Shown: positions 22,208 to 32,701 of the stretch, piece after piece
Numbering within the stretch: the stretch's first letter is position 1
Layout of the letters: every line of letters begins with the position of its first letter
Source of the DNA: Platerodrilus igneus
Lineage: Eukaryota; Arthropoda; Insecta; Coleoptera; Lycidae
NCBI GenBank assembly: GCA_036346225.1
Contig: JARFIW010000108.1
Coordinates: forward strand, 3,224,001-3,288,000
Reading direction: 5' to 3'
DNA: 64,000 nt
Notes under the pieces: model-generated
The model's database searches: none
The model's input: only the letters and a program-made list of their open reading frames with translations
What the model was told of the DNA's origin: nothing
Program-made: the position numbers and the translations under genes

Positions 22208-23208
22208 TGTTATCGTTGCATGAGCGGCGTCTGGAAGTATGTAGGCCGGGCTTGATTATTTGTTTAATATGTATAACAAAATGATTATAAAGTTTATAAA
22301 TATATATACAAATGAAAGTTAAACCGTTAAAAATGAATGATTTGTATAGTTTGAAGCAGTTCGGAAGTCTTCGATAATCTTCGGAACTCTTCGGAAGGCT
22401 TCGTTGTTGCTTGTGGAACCAAGTAAAACGTAAACACTTATTGAATGAATGATATATACAGTTTAAAGAGGTGTAAAAGTCTTCGGTTGTCTTCTGAACT
22501 CTTCGAATGGCTTCGTGATTTGCCGGTGGGACAACGTGAGAATATAAAAAATTATGATATCAATATAAGAACTATAAATTGAACATATATACAAGCATAA
22601 AGGGTTAAGAAGTCTTCAGTAGTTTTCGGAATTCTTCGGAAGGCTTCGTAATGTACTTGTGAGGCCAAGTAAGAACTTGAATGACGATAGTTGGAAAATA
22701 TTTACAATTTTATGAGGTTCAGACGTCTTCGGCGGTCTTCGGAACTTTCGGAAGGCTTCGTGTTTTACTTGCGAGACAACGTGAGAGTATATAGAGTTGT
22801 ATGGATGTATATACAGCTTGGAGTAGTTCAGACGTCTTTGATGATCTTCGGAACCCTTCGGAAGACATCGTGGTAGTGGTGCCTTAGGCCTCGTTGAGTG
22901 TGTCGTCGTTGAACTTTACGGGGATGTTGTCCCGGAGGTAAAATTGACAGACGCAATCGGTGTCATCACAATAAACGACTTCTCGAACGTAGTTTATTAA
23001 CTGTTTTCTATGCTGCCTGCGTTGAAAAACGTTAATGATGTCTTTAACCAATGGAATTGTGTGCATCAATTTTCGAAGTAAAAGATGTCCAAATTTTGTT
23101 TGTCCAATGAGCGTACAGATTTTTGGGTAGCACAAAAGGTGAGTTGAAAATTCTCGCGATTCTTTGGTTTGTTCTGTGTTCAGCTTGTGCACTTTGATAT
23201 AGTCAACA
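22208..23208 (-). repeat. Gypsy-2 3' LTR
   Basis: On the minus strand it begins TGTTGACTATATCAAAGTGC directly after the polypurine tract and ends GATAACA, giving TGTT...AACA ends. Its plus-strand left end (TGTTATCG..., then AGTATGTAGGC...TTGATTATTTGTTTAATATG) matches 25243-25345. The next segment (GAAAGTTAAACCGTTAAAAA and on) matches 27342-27471. It contains a ~115-base minisatellite. Confidence 0.75.
22340..22880. repeat. ~115-bp minisatellite inside the Gypsy-2 LTR
   Basis: Five units recur, with CTTCGGAACTCTTCGGAAGG-like cores near 22366, 22481, 22608, 22723 and 22831. Between them is an ATGAATGATATATACAGTTT-like stretch. The split 5' LTR shows only one unit (27380-27460), so the array has changed copy number between the two LTRs, or the 5' LTR was truncated within it. 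Confidence 0.85.
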
Positions 23209-23552
23209 TCCCCCCCGCTAAAGAGTGTAGCGTAGCTACATTGTTGCGAGGATGCTGCGGGATCCTTGTTGTCAAAATATTTGAGCCTGTGGCGGCGTTT
23301 GCGTTTTCGCTTTGTGCGGCGGCGTCGGGCTTCTCCATGATTGTCTGCTGCTGGATGGGATGATTGTAGTCGAAAGGGTACCTGTTCTTGGGACATCCAC
23401 CCACAGGTATGCCTTTCTGGTTGTGAGCTTTGCACATAATTGGGCAGAACGACACGAGCTGCGTGGTTAGTTATCTCGTGGTCTGCATGTGTCGGTGTCC
23501 AGTGATAATAGGCTAGTGCTGGCTGTGGTAGTTGTGCTGATCTATTGATCAC
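22884..23552 (-). pseudogene. Gypsy-2 3' terminal open frame running into the LTR
   Basis: A 222-codon minus-strand frame spans the internal duplicated region, the polypurine tract and the start of the 3' LTR. Its middle is basic (RRRTKRKRKRRHRLKY). The part after SGGDVDYIK lies within the LTR. I see no RT, integrase or chromodomain motif. It may be the tail of a former pol that lost its core by deletion, or simply an open frame by chance across the polypurine tract. No function is assigned. Confidence 0.4.
23209..23219 (-). other. Gypsy-2 polypurine tract
   Basis: Minus strand AGCGGGGGGGA sits directly before the TGTTGACT start of the 3' LTR. This is the position and composition of the plus-strand DNA primer site in LTR retrotransposons. 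Confidence 0.75.
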
Positions 23553-23940
23553 TGGTTGGAATTCTTCCCGTAGGCTGCTTCTGTGAACTGATTAGTTGCA
23601 GTTGGCGTGGGTGGCCTGCTGGCGATGACGGGCGTCACCGTTGTGTGGCGGTGTCGGGTCTTTCCATGGTCGTCTGCTGCTGGGTGGGATAGTTGTGATT
23701 GAAAGGGTTCCTCTTCTTGGAACATCCGTCCACAGGTATGCCTTTCTGGTTGTGCGTCTTGCACGGGCAGATCGACGAGGGCTGCGTGGTTAGCTCGTGG
23801 TCTGCATGTTTTGGTGTCCAGTGATAATAGGCTGGTGCTGGCTGTGGTAGTTGGTTGTGGCCTATTGGCTATTGGTTGGAATTCTTCCCGAAGGTTGCTG
23901 GGCAAGAATTCAGCTGGAAACTGGTGAATGTCAGTTAGTG
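23340..23940. repeat. ~300-bp tandem duplication in Gypsy-2
   Basis: 23336-23580 and 23668-23905 are similar copies. Both contain TGTCTGCTGCTGG, CCACAGGTATGCCTTTCTGG, CTCGTGGTCTGCATG and GGTGTCCAGTGATAATAGGC, and both are followed by a GGCGATGACGGGCGTCACCG-like segment. The copies encode matching minus-strand peptides (PERHTCGW... and PERHTCGR...). The duplication lies downstream of protease, where pol would be expected. Confidence 0.85.
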
Positions 23941-23989
23941 TGTGTGGCCTATTGGCGGTAACGGGCGTCACAGTTTTGTTCCAGTAGAG

Positions 23990-24474
23990 CGTCTTACAGT
24001 TATGTGCTCCAAAATGTATGGAGTCTTGTTCGTAATCCATCACCACTTTCTGGTGTTGAAGCCAATATTCGCCCAGAATGATGTCCTCAGCGAGGTTTGC
24101 TACTACAAGAAGGTTTCGTGGTCCGTCACTTTTCTGAGGGTGAATGGCGTGCGGAACTTGCCTTTGATTGCCATTTCTGTCCCTGATTCGGCTAGATAGT
24201 CAGATGTATGATAAGGTTCTACCCGCGAACCTGCGGGTATTCGATCTTCTCTAATCATGCGCGTCGATGCTCCTGTATCTAGTAGTGCGTTGAAGGTTAT
24301 CTTCTGTATGGTGACGGGGATCCTTGGTAGTGAGCCACCGTGGCTAATGTTTAGTCGCACCAGTTCGTTTCGCCCGGCCGGGCGGTGTGTTGGCGCGGCT
24401 CGGCCGGAGTGTCGTTTCTCGAGTTTCTGGTTGGATAGTCTCGGTGCAAGTGTCTTTGAGAGCAGAAGCGGCAC
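23990..24474 (-). pseudogene. Gypsy-2 aspartyl protease
   Basis: The frame from 24474 has ITFNALLDTGASTRMIREDR, the intact DTG active site of retroviral-type aspartyl proteases. KGKFRTPFTLRKVTDHETFL follows. After a frame change near 24100 it continues VVANLAEDIILGEYWLQHQK and MDYEQDSIHFG, the usual C-terminal part in this Gypsy group. The active-site triad is kept, but the frame break near 24100 and the lack of downstream pol make the copy defective. Confidence 0.8.
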
Positions 24475-24611
24475 CTTGGTAGTTGTTCTGCTGTGGGTGG
24501 ACGTCGGGCAACTGGTGTGGGGTTGGTCGTCCTTATTGTTGCCTCTTTCACGTTTTCTTTGATTTTTGTGAGGCGGGGACCATTTACCATACTGTTGTTG
24601 GCATGTGGCAC
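24351..24611 (-). pseudogene. Gypsy-2 nucleocapsid zinc-knuckle region
   Basis: The minus-strand frame reads CRFCSQRHLHRDYP, the spacing of a CCHC zinc knuckle with its last cysteine replaced by tyrosine. It links gag to protease and overlaps both in other frames, consistent with frame breaks. Zinc knuckles bind element RNA in the family. Confidence 0.65.
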
Positions 24612-25225
24612 TGTATAGGATTCCTCAGTGTCGGTAAGAGGAGATCCGTGAACAACTCCATGTCCCGATTGATGTCTAGCTTGAGACGGGGGGTTTGCCG
24701 CATCTTGCTGCCGAGGAATAAGACGGCTACTGGTTGAGACGCCATCTGCTTCTGTCCATAGTATTCAGAGGTTATTTTGGTTCTGATGGTTGGACTGTCG
24801 TACTTTTCCAGAAAGAACTTTTTGAATTCGTTGTAGCTAGGTTGGAACATCTCGTAGATTTCCCACCATGCGGCGGCTTGTCCTCGGAATTGAGCGGTCG
24901 TTGTAGCTACATCCGTGTCCATCGCTTTCATCTGTTGAAGGAATTCTACGGGATCCTCCAGAACGTTGCCAGAGAATGTAGGTTTTTCTGCTTCGAAGGT
25001 GGCTGTGGCGACGTGGTAAAGGTCTTCCACTAGCGCCTTGATTGTGACCATTTTGTTGATTTGTTGTGTTTGTTGAGCGCCACTCTTGGTGGTTGTGTGA
25101 TCTGGGTTGAAGGCGGCTGGTTGGTGTCCGGCTGGACGTTTGATGTCGTTTAAATCCTCGTCTCGTGCATGTTGATAGTTCTTGCAAGCGCGCTGTTTGC
25201 AAAATCTTCTGCGAAGACGGCCCAA
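24584..25225 (-). pseudogene. Gypsy-2 gag
   Basis: This 213-codon minus-strand frame is the longest intact piece of the element. Around residues 75-150 it reads KPTFSGNVLEDPVEFLQQMK, FRGQAAAWWEIYEMFQPSYN and FKKFFLEKYDSPTIRTKITS. These are capsid motifs shared with Gypsy-1 gag (FSGTPLQNPAKFLQRIE, LRGQAATWW). The first ~70 residues are low-complexity and basic. The start ATG lies 16 bases inside the primer site. The frame is open through the capsid and shifts at the zinc-knuckle junction, so the gene is not intact overall. Confidence 0.8.
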
Positions 25226-25240
25226 TTACGTTGGACGCCA
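25223..25240 (-). other. Gypsy-2 primer-binding site
   Basis: Minus strand TGGCGTCCAACGTAATTG begins two bases after the end of the 5' LTR (25243). The TGGCGTCCAACG-type start is common for tRNA primer sites in Gypsy elements. Confidence 0.7.
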
Positions 25241-25242
25241 CT

Positions 25243-25345
25243 TGTTATCGTTTGGGTGAGCGGCGTTTGAAAGTATGTAGGCTTGGTTTGATTATTTGTT
25301 TAATATGTATAAGCGAACATAATTATAAAGTTCATAAATATATAT
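25243..25345 (-). repeat. Gypsy-2 5' LTR, inner piece
   Basis: It matches the outer 100 bases of the 3' LTR at 22208-22315 (TGTTATCG..., TGAGCGGCGT, AGTATGTAGGC, TTGATTATTTGTTTAATATG). Homology stops within ATAAATATATAT and resumes at 27342. Confidence 0.75.
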
Positions 25346-27310
25346 TACTGCGGAAAAGCTCCACGTATGAACCGCCATAAATACTCTGAAACCTCTGGAA
25401 AAGTAGCCCCAGCGTTGGCCGACATAAATGCTGCGAACTTCTCCTTGGTTAATCCTACTAATTACCTAAAATAAATTCAAGCCTCACAATTGTGTCGTTA
25501 TAAATTCTTGAAGTTTTCCTGGAACATGTAGGACGTCAAACCTCCAACCTTTTTGCTTTGCTTTCTCAGGGATATTCGCCACGGCTGCTCAGTTGCTCTC
25601 TGAAAATACTACCCTACTATTCAAAGAAAGAAAATTCGACTACCAAAATTACATCACACTGTATTGTAACATCAAATTACTACCCAAAAATCTTTGTCTT
25701 AACATTCTTAATTCACACCTCAGATATTTGACACCCATCTTCAATTTTAAATGAAGTCATTTAAAAAATACCATAAATTCAAAATTTGTCTATTTTCATC
25801 TTTAATTATTAAAAGTAACTGGGCTTATCCCTAAATGTTATTTTTAAACCCCAGGTCTAATACGAGCTCATACTGAAAACCTTTCTGTACCTAAGTGCTA
25901 ATTGCACTGCCTCCTCTAGGTTTATATAGACTCTAAAGTGCTCCCCGAATCGTTTCTCACCACTCCACTAAACACGCTTTCTTGGTAAACTTTGTTAAAC
26001 GGTCTACCGATTCCACAAACCCATGAACATAACAACACCTAACCGTCGTCCAATTCTACAAATCCAACCATTAACCTTCAGCCATTCACGGTAAAATTGG
26101 CAGCCGTTTGCCAACCATCTCGAAAATCTCAGAATTTTTAATCACAAACAATCATTTTACTTTGAAACCCTCATTAAAATTTGCAACGGCTGTCAAATTC
26201 GTCGAAGTCCCCCCCCGTCAACACAAGCATCCAAAACACGCCTCTCTTATATGCGCACATACGGTTACCTCTCTCTAGCTTGCATCCAAAATATTCTGTT
26301 CTTTGTCTTGTACCCTTTCTCAATTTTCTGTCAGTTATCCGTTTCTTGTATCCTTGTTTAACCCGTATGTTATATCTCTTTACCTTTATCCCCGCTGTTT
26401 ACAAGTTCTAATTTACCCTACCAATCTACACTATCGTCTTTCTCGTTCTTATATACACAGTCTAATAGTTCTACTTTGTCTGTAGCCTTCTAACGTACTT
26501 CTCATTTCCCTTCCAAACCGATGTCTTATGAAAATACGCTGCATCTCAGTCTTGCTTATCTATTTTTAAAATTTCCTCATCTTACAGACGTTTCAAAGTC
26601 AGCGACAACTAACCATATGCTATCTTTTATTCCTTGCTACCTCATGCAAAACACAATCCTTCTCTTTATGTTATCGATTCATTTTTGTATGTAACCTTCA
26701 ACACTCTATCTTACATAGACCTGCTGTTCGTTTTTAACGATCTTTTTCCTAGAAGCCTTGATGCTTGTTTACAGGTTTTAAATTAATACGCTGAATGTAT
26801 ATACAGTGCTAAACTTTACTGGAAATGTTTCGCTTGCTGCACGTTCTTTCTTAGGAATTTATAATCGTTGACTTGTTTCTTGACAACGCTGTTATATTTT
26901 ATACTAATAAGAACCTTTGAAATATTATAAATGTTCAGCTTCATATTACCCTACTCTAAGTTATGTACACAAATAGAATAATTACACTTTGAATATCCAT
27001 TACTTGATATCACTAAAGAATTCACCCTCTTCAAATTATTGATTTCTATGCCACGAAACGAAAAGCTTTTCTACTAAGAACTTTACATGGTACTTATACA
27101 CATGTTTACCTTACGGATTTACACTTCCTATATTTAATAATTGTAATTAATTTTTATCCTAACTCTAAAATGAAGCAAAATTAACTTTGAGGCTTATTTT
27201 ATATTATAAATCCTTATGCTATAGCTTAGAAACTTCTATGTACATGGTGTACCCTGTCATAAATATTTATTTGACCTATCTACCCTCGGTTCTAACCTAT
27301 AAATTCATAG

Positions 27311-27341
<31 letters not shown>
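25346..27341. other. ~2-kb sequence splitting the Gypsy-2 5' LTR
   Basis: This stretch separates two pieces that are adjacent in the 3' LTR. It is pyrimidine-rich on the plus strand, especially 25950-26750, and ends in a (TA)n run at 27309-27341. No coding motif, terminal repeat or clean target duplication is visible. Both junctions lie in AT repeats, which could hide a duplication. It may be an inserted element or a rearrangement. Plus-strand open frames at 26181-26485 are hydrophobic only because of the pyrimidine bias. Confidence 0.55.
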
Positions 27342-27347
<6 letters not shown>

Positions 27348-27471
27348 AAGTTAAATCGTTAAAAATGAATGATTTGTATAGTTTGAAGCAGTTTGGAAAT
27401 CTTCGTTAATCTTCGGAACTCTTCGGAAGACTTCGTTGTTGCTTGTGGAACCAAGTAAAACTTAAACACTT
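27342..27471 (-). repeat. Gypsy-2 5' LTR, outer piece (truncated)
   Basis: It matches 22311-22440 of the 3' LTR almost base for base (GAAAGTTAAATCGTTAAAAA, ATGATTTGTATAGTTTGAAG, TTGCTTGTGGAACCAAGTAA). Homology ends at AACACTT, in the minisatellite zone, so the rest of the LTR is missing. Confidence 0.8.
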
Positions 27472-28989
27472 CTAGCACAACAAACAAGTGGGAGATTTCT
27501 GCCATTTTTATATTTAACGAACATTCTTATTTTATTGCGTGACTTTAATACTTATTATTGAATTGTGAATATTAATTGTCCTATGTAAAGTGAATTAGAG
27601 TTTAAAACTACTAACATTACTCAGAGAGATATTTTTCTGCTCAAACAATTTTCAGTACGTTGACTAAAGTTTACAAGTAAAGCAAATTTTAAGCCACGGT
27701 GTAAAGAGAACCAGTTATATCACTACATATTTATAAAATCAGAATTTAAATTTAGATAACACATTTCATACTTTTATACTTATTCGGCATCCATTAAGAA
27801 TTTGATCATTAATAACTTGTTTAAGCGAACATATTGCATTCAACTGTACATATTCGAGGTTTATTAAAAATTTTATGAATACGTATATAGCTTTCACGTA
27901 TATAAATAACGTTTAATCCGGAAGTTCCACAAATTTTGTAGAAATCATATTTGCCAGCTGACAGCTAGCACGTAGGCATTTAAATTGTAAGTTTATCTTA
28001 GATCGTTTGTGTGTTATCCATTCGTATTATTAGGCAAAGGGCATATCATAAAGAGATCGACACCCAATGGAGAGATTTGGCGCCCAACGTGCAAATTTAG
28101 AGATTGGCACCCAACATAGCTGTGATACACATATATATTGTTACAAACTGAACTGTCTAAACTGTTACAGATTTATTTTTATGAGATATTTAACGACAGA
28201 GAAATGGAAGAGGGAAGGGGAGAGAGAAGCGAGAGGAAAAAGAAAGAGAAGAGAGGGGAAAATAGGAGGAAAGATAGATAGATAAATAGATGGATAGATA
28301 AATACGTGTGAATGTGCTAAGCAACCCAATGTACATGCTATTTGTTTATTTCTCTTTTCGTTGCGTTATGTCTATCGTTGTTTAACTTAAGTGTGCTGAA
28401 AGGGGGACATTTCACAACTAAATTTCGCCCAAATTGTATAACTTCTAATTCTTTCATGATAAATCGCTAAACTAACGAATCTATTTCGGTATATTCGTTT
28501 AAGTAACGCTAGCAGTTGTAAATTTCATTAATTATACCTTTTTCTTGTTTTTAATTCAGTTGTTAAATAAATTTTGATCAACGTTCCATTGGTTAGTTAG
28601 AAACTTAAAAATCTTCCTTGTAATATTTCTATTTTAATCGATGCTTCTGATCAAATTTATCATAGCACTCACTTCTCAATCATGATATAAATTGCCTGAA
28701 TTAATTTAGTTCAATAAAGCATTATACATTTAACCCATTTGGACCCACTAACTGGCGCTGCAGCTATATATAAACCATTAATTAAATTATCTATTATAAA
28801 TGCATACGCTGTTCTATAAAAACACACAACCCCAATTAAATACCCAAATTAAAACGGTTCCGGCTTCCTGTATGACCTCAGTTAATTAGACCAGCTACAC
28901 GCGAATCGTTTAAATTCTAAGTACAGCAAATTAAAATGTTGTAATTAGTTGTAAAGTAAAATAAATACTCTTACAAAATCAAAAATATA

Positions 28990-29062
28990 CACGGGATTGA
29001 AACAAAGCTTAAAGTGCAATAGGTTCGCGCTAAATGTACAAATCCACAGGTTCTAATCCCGT
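28990..29062 (+). repeat. tRNA-like remnant (box A/box B spacing)
   Basis: AGTGCAATAGGTTCGCG resembles a degraded box A. GGTTCTAATCC, ~35 bases downstream, fits the box B consensus. Flanks do not form a full acceptor stem and the body is unlike the main tRNA-derived family. It could be the head of an unrelated SINE or chance. Confidence 0.3.
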
Positions 29063-29384
29063 CTAGGTATATTAAATTTTTAAATGTTTTAATAATAAAA
29101 GATTGCGCAGAGATAAAGTGGTATCGACCAACATATACGACACGAAAGGTTTTCTGTTTCACAAATCAAAAAGCTCTTGAGTCACCCGGGCGTATATTAC
29201 TTTGTTCTTTTTAGTTTTCCGTTTTATCTACCACTAGGATGGGTCTGTAATACTAGATTCCTTACAGACAATCCCCGTTTCCGGTAGCCGACGGCTGGGA
29301 AATTGTGCAGCAAACGCAGGCCGCTCAGTTACTGATGTTCGGATGCCGATGGTCGGGAACTGAGTGGAATGTAAACAAAGAAAA

Positions 29385-29560
29385 CAACCATACAACTAAA
29401 ACAACACCCCCACACGTCAAACAAAACTACAAATAACATACAATCATCACACTAAGTATCTCACAAATCACAACAGACCACAATCACAAATACACAACAC
29501 AACAAACCAAACAACACCATATCACATTAAACCAAACAAACACAGCGTTGTTATAGGAAA
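29385..29560. repeat. Strand-asymmetric A/C-rich tract
   Basis: For about 170 bases the plus strand is almost wholly A, C and some T, with very few G (AACAACCATACAACTAAAAC...). It is a degenerate low-complexity tract, not a clean microsatellite. Confidence 0.75.
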
Positions 29561-30215
29561 GCAGGCATAGCGTAACACTTTGGTGGACAAACAAAACAGC
29601 GTGCTATATTTGTTAGAAATGAATAAATATAATTATATGTATAAGAAATAGGGCCGCCATTTTGTAAATTAGGGCAAAATTTTAATTCTTAATAATTAAT
29701 AATAAAAGCGTGGACACTCGTTGTGCGATGGTACGTTTTATATTAACTAAACGGATAGACGCCTTACTCATATCATTCATTCAGTATCTAAGCAAAAGTT
29801 TTAATAAGAGACTTGTTTATTTTGCTGAAAATTTGACTAATTCTCAATGTAAAGTGCTACAAGGAAAAGGTGACGTAATTGTTCGTTATTCCATTCAATA
29901 AGAGCCAACATTTGCATGATAAGTAGAGATACCGAAACAAATTTCCTATTTATGAAGGGAATATTTAGAGAAATTAATACTTAAAATGATTGGAATTTAA
30001 GTATAACAAAAAAAGTCGATTTCGCATTGAATAGAACGCTCGACGAATCGGGCCCTTGTTGTAAACCGAAACGTTTATTATTGGTTCGAATTACGTGAGT
30101 TGGTACAAGTCCTATACTTGGATGATAAAGCGGATTACCTGATTATAATCTGAATGAGAGGTTATATATACAACTCGTAACTTTAAAAGGATTCTTTGTT
30201 ATTTTGTGAACAAGT

Positions 30216-30220
30216 GAAGT
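30216..30220. repeat. BEL target-site duplication, left (GAAGT)
   Basis: GAAGT directly precedes the 5' LTR and recurs directly after the 3' LTR at 36591-36595. Five bases is the usual duplication length for BEL/Pao integration. Confidence 0.9.
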
Positions 30221-30475
30221 TGTTACAGCTAGAAACTGTACTTTATTGCATTGTATCTTATTATTGTAAAAGAAGGTAAATTTAGTTTCATACCTGCATA
30301 AGGGTTGGGGTAAACGGGGAACAAAACGCTCTCTCTTTCCTCAAGTAGTGTTAAGCAGAACGCGATGGTAACAGCATCTCGTTGTGGAGATGCCATTGTA
30401 TACGTTAAAGTAATAAATAAAAAATTATCCTTAGAATTGCCTTTTATTGCTAAAGGTCGCTAAGATAATACTACA
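30221..30475 (+). repeat. BEL 5' LTR
   Basis: It starts TGTTACAGCTAGAAACTGTA and ends GATAATACTACA. By eye it is identical to the 3' LTR at 36336-36590. It should contain the promoter, but no clear TATA box stands out. Confidence 0.95.
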
Positions 30476-30494
30476 TGGTCCTTCGAGCCGGATG
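30476..30494 (+). other. BEL primer-binding site
   Basis: TGGTCCTTCGAGCCGGATG begins immediately after the 5' LTR, the position of the tRNA primer site. The TGGTCCTTCGA(G/A)CCGG form is familiar from insect BEL/Pao elements. The exact tRNA was not determined. Confidence 0.75.
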
Positions 30495-31075
30495 AACCTT
30501 TTTTGGTTTATTTTTGTGGTGCATAATTAATTTGAAATTAATTACGTATAAGTGCAAACGGATGAGCAAGTGGTTCATTTCTACAAGTTACATGAGCAAC
30601 ATTGATGTCGAAATATTGCAATAAGCAAACATTACGTGTGTGTCAAGTGTTTAATTCAGAGTGTGTAGTAATTACAAATCTTGTATGATAACAAAATTAC
30701 TACAATAATTCAGTTCGTGGAAAAATTGGCGTCAGGCAAATTTTGTGTGTTTTAAAGCGGACAGTCGAACAAAACGCGGCAGGTAGATTGTAACGGTACA
30801 TCCTACAAATTTGTATGGACAAATTCGAAATAAAGACGACAAGAGTTTCAATACCTGGTCCTAAAGGGGTTGCGAGAATTCCTTACAATTGCTAAGTTGA
30901 TGACACACAAATTCCAAGGGCACCTTTAATTTCAAATGATTTAGAAAGCGACAGGTGAGTTCCTTACATTCATTCCACTTCCTAGAAATTTCGAACACTA
31001 GGGTTGATTCATATTGGAATTTTATAAATAAAATACATTTTGTGATAAGTAATAGGGCATTTTTTTACATACGTA

Positions 31076-32245
31076 ATGGCTACTGAATTAGAAAAGCTAA
31101 TTAGATCTCGCGCAGCACTGAAAGCTCAAATTACAAGATTTGATTCCTATTTGCAAGGAGTTTTTAGTCAAAAGAATTTAACTAATGAAATCATTTTGCA
31201 AGTTCAATTAAGAGTAGATAAATTTGAGGATTTAATTGAAAGGTTTAATGACGTTCAATTAAGCATTGAATGTTTGCAGGACAAAGTTGAAGGTGAAGTT
31301 GCAAATCAAGAGCGCGCAGAATTTGAAAATTCGTATTTTAGATTACTTTCAGCTTCTAAACAACTTGTTTCTGATTTCAATGATAAGGTTAGCCAAGTGA
31401 CACCTAATGAAAATAAAATAGTTAATTCTAGTATTAAATCAGGAAATGATATTAAATTGCCGCCTTTGCAAATTCCTATTTATGAAGGTTCATATGAGGA
31501 ATATAGTCAATTCCATGACATTTTACGTCAGTTATCGATTCAAACCCAAATTTAAGTGACATTCAAAAATTATACTACTTGAAAAGCGCTGTTCGTGGAA
31601 TCGCGGCAGAAACAATTCAGGCACTAGAAGTGAGTTCCAATAATTACACGGTAGCGTGGGATTTATTGCAAGAACGTTTTTCAATAAAAGCTTAACTATA
31701 TTTAGTCATTTAAAAGGTTTATTTGATTTGCCTCCAGTTCAAAAGGAAAATGGTACTAAAATTAGAAAGTTATTGGATTCTTATCAAAGACATTTGAGAG
31801 CCTTACAAGCTCTAGATGAAAATGTTCAAGGGTGGAACACCATGCTGGTATTTTAATATCTCAAAATTAGACCCAGCTAGTTATAGGGTTTTGAAGAAAC
31901 ACAATCGAAGGATAGGGTACCAAAATTGGAAGATCTTACGGAATTTTTAAAAAGGAAATGCGACTTGCTTGAAAAAATTCAGGGCAATGTATCTGAAGCA
32001 AAGGTTACTAGCCCTGGCGGAAAATCCAAGGTTCAAAGTCATTCATTTTTTAGTGCACAAAGCGAATGCGCATTTTGTAAAAAGAAAGATCACCCAATTT
32101 ACAGTTGTTCAAATTTTTTAAAATTGCCAACAACCAAAAGGTCAAGCAAGTGCAAAGGCTCAAATTGTGTATGAATTGTATGAGGCCTAATCATTTTAGC
32201 AAAATTGTAGATCGCAGGGATGTAAAAGTGCGGTAAAAACATAGT
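31076..32245 (+). pseudogene. BEL gag with zinc knuckle
   Basis: It starts at ATG 31076 and reads 159 codons in the first open part. The N-terminal half is helical and likely coiled coil (LIRSRAALKAQITRFDSYLQ). LPPLQIPIYEGSYEEYSQFH then marks the DUF1759 region typical of BEL/Pao Gag. Frameshifts occur near 31525, 31680 and 31850-31890, after which the frames continue the same domain (LYYLKSAVRGIAAETIQALE; LEDLTEFLKRKCDLLEKIQG). A zinc-binding region, ECAFCKKKDHPIYSCSNF, follows at about 32066-32120. Family role: Gag builds the intracellular particle and binds RNA. The copy is broken. Confidence 0.9.
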
Positions 32246-32248
32246 ACT

Positions 32249-32701
32249 TTGCTGCATTTTGAAACGGAATCGAATCCTGTAAGCAAAGAGGTAGATACAA
32301 AAGACGACACACCGATTGTGGGTGAAGTTGTTTTAAGTTCACAAGCGTTATCACAAAACGCAGTTGTACATAGAACTCTGCTTTCTACAGCTAGAGTAAA
32401 AATTTACGATAGAAATGGAAAAGTTCATAACTGTAGGGCATTGTTAGATTGTGGTTCGCAGTCAAACTTTATGACAGTTGATTTGTGTAATCGGTTAAAG
32501 CTTGATAAAATAAAAAATGATCTTCAAGTTACAGGTTTAGGTTCGATGAAATTTAGCATAAAATTTAAAACTGAAGCCACCATCGAATCTAATGCCAATG
32601 CATATTCTTGTAAAATATCGTGTCTTATTGTTGATGAAATAGCGGGAAATATGCCAAATTTTGAATTTGATACTTCATCATTTGATATTCCAAAAACTTG
32701 A
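32249..32701 (+). pseudogene. BEL aspartyl protease
   Basis: The 150-codon frame contains HRTLLSTARVKIYDRNGKVH and ALLDCGSQSNFMTVDLCNRL. LLDCGSQSNF is the active-site block of BEL/Pao proteases (DUF1758 type), where D-C-G or D-S-G replaces the retroviral DTG. The domain matures the Gag-Pol polyprotein. The frame ends with a stop at 32699, where a family member would continue into RT (NWRIQNI...). Active-site residues are intact here, but the polyprotein frame is not. Confidence 0.9.

Larger units (their letters stand above)
22208..25345 (-). mobile_element. Gypsy-2: LTR retrotransposon with gag and protease only
   Basis: Read on the minus strand: remnant of the 5' LTR (27471-27342 plus 25345-25243), primer site (25240), gag, protease, a tandemly duplicated region, polypurine tract (23219-23209) and a ~1001-base 3' LTR (23208-22208). 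The two LTRs share TGTTATCGTTTGGGTGAGCG-like sequence at their inner and outer ends. Only ~2 kb lies between primer site and polypurine tract, and no RT, RNase H or integrase motif is visible there. It would therefore depend on enzymes from another copy. The copy is old, with frameshifts. Confidence 0.8.
27472..30215. other. AT-rich unassigned region before the BEL element
   Basis: No supported gene. It contains a short repeat of primer-site-like units (28050-28115), a GA/GATA-rich stretch (28200-28305), a tRNA-like remnant (28990-29062) and an A/C-only stretch (29385-29560). The small open frames lack family signatures. Confidence 0.45.

Noticed and set aside
26181..26485. Hydrophobic plus-strand frames resembling membrane proteins
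   Set aside because: Hydrophobicity comes from pyrimidine-rich DNA (Leu, Phe, Ser, Tyr codons). No start context or family match.
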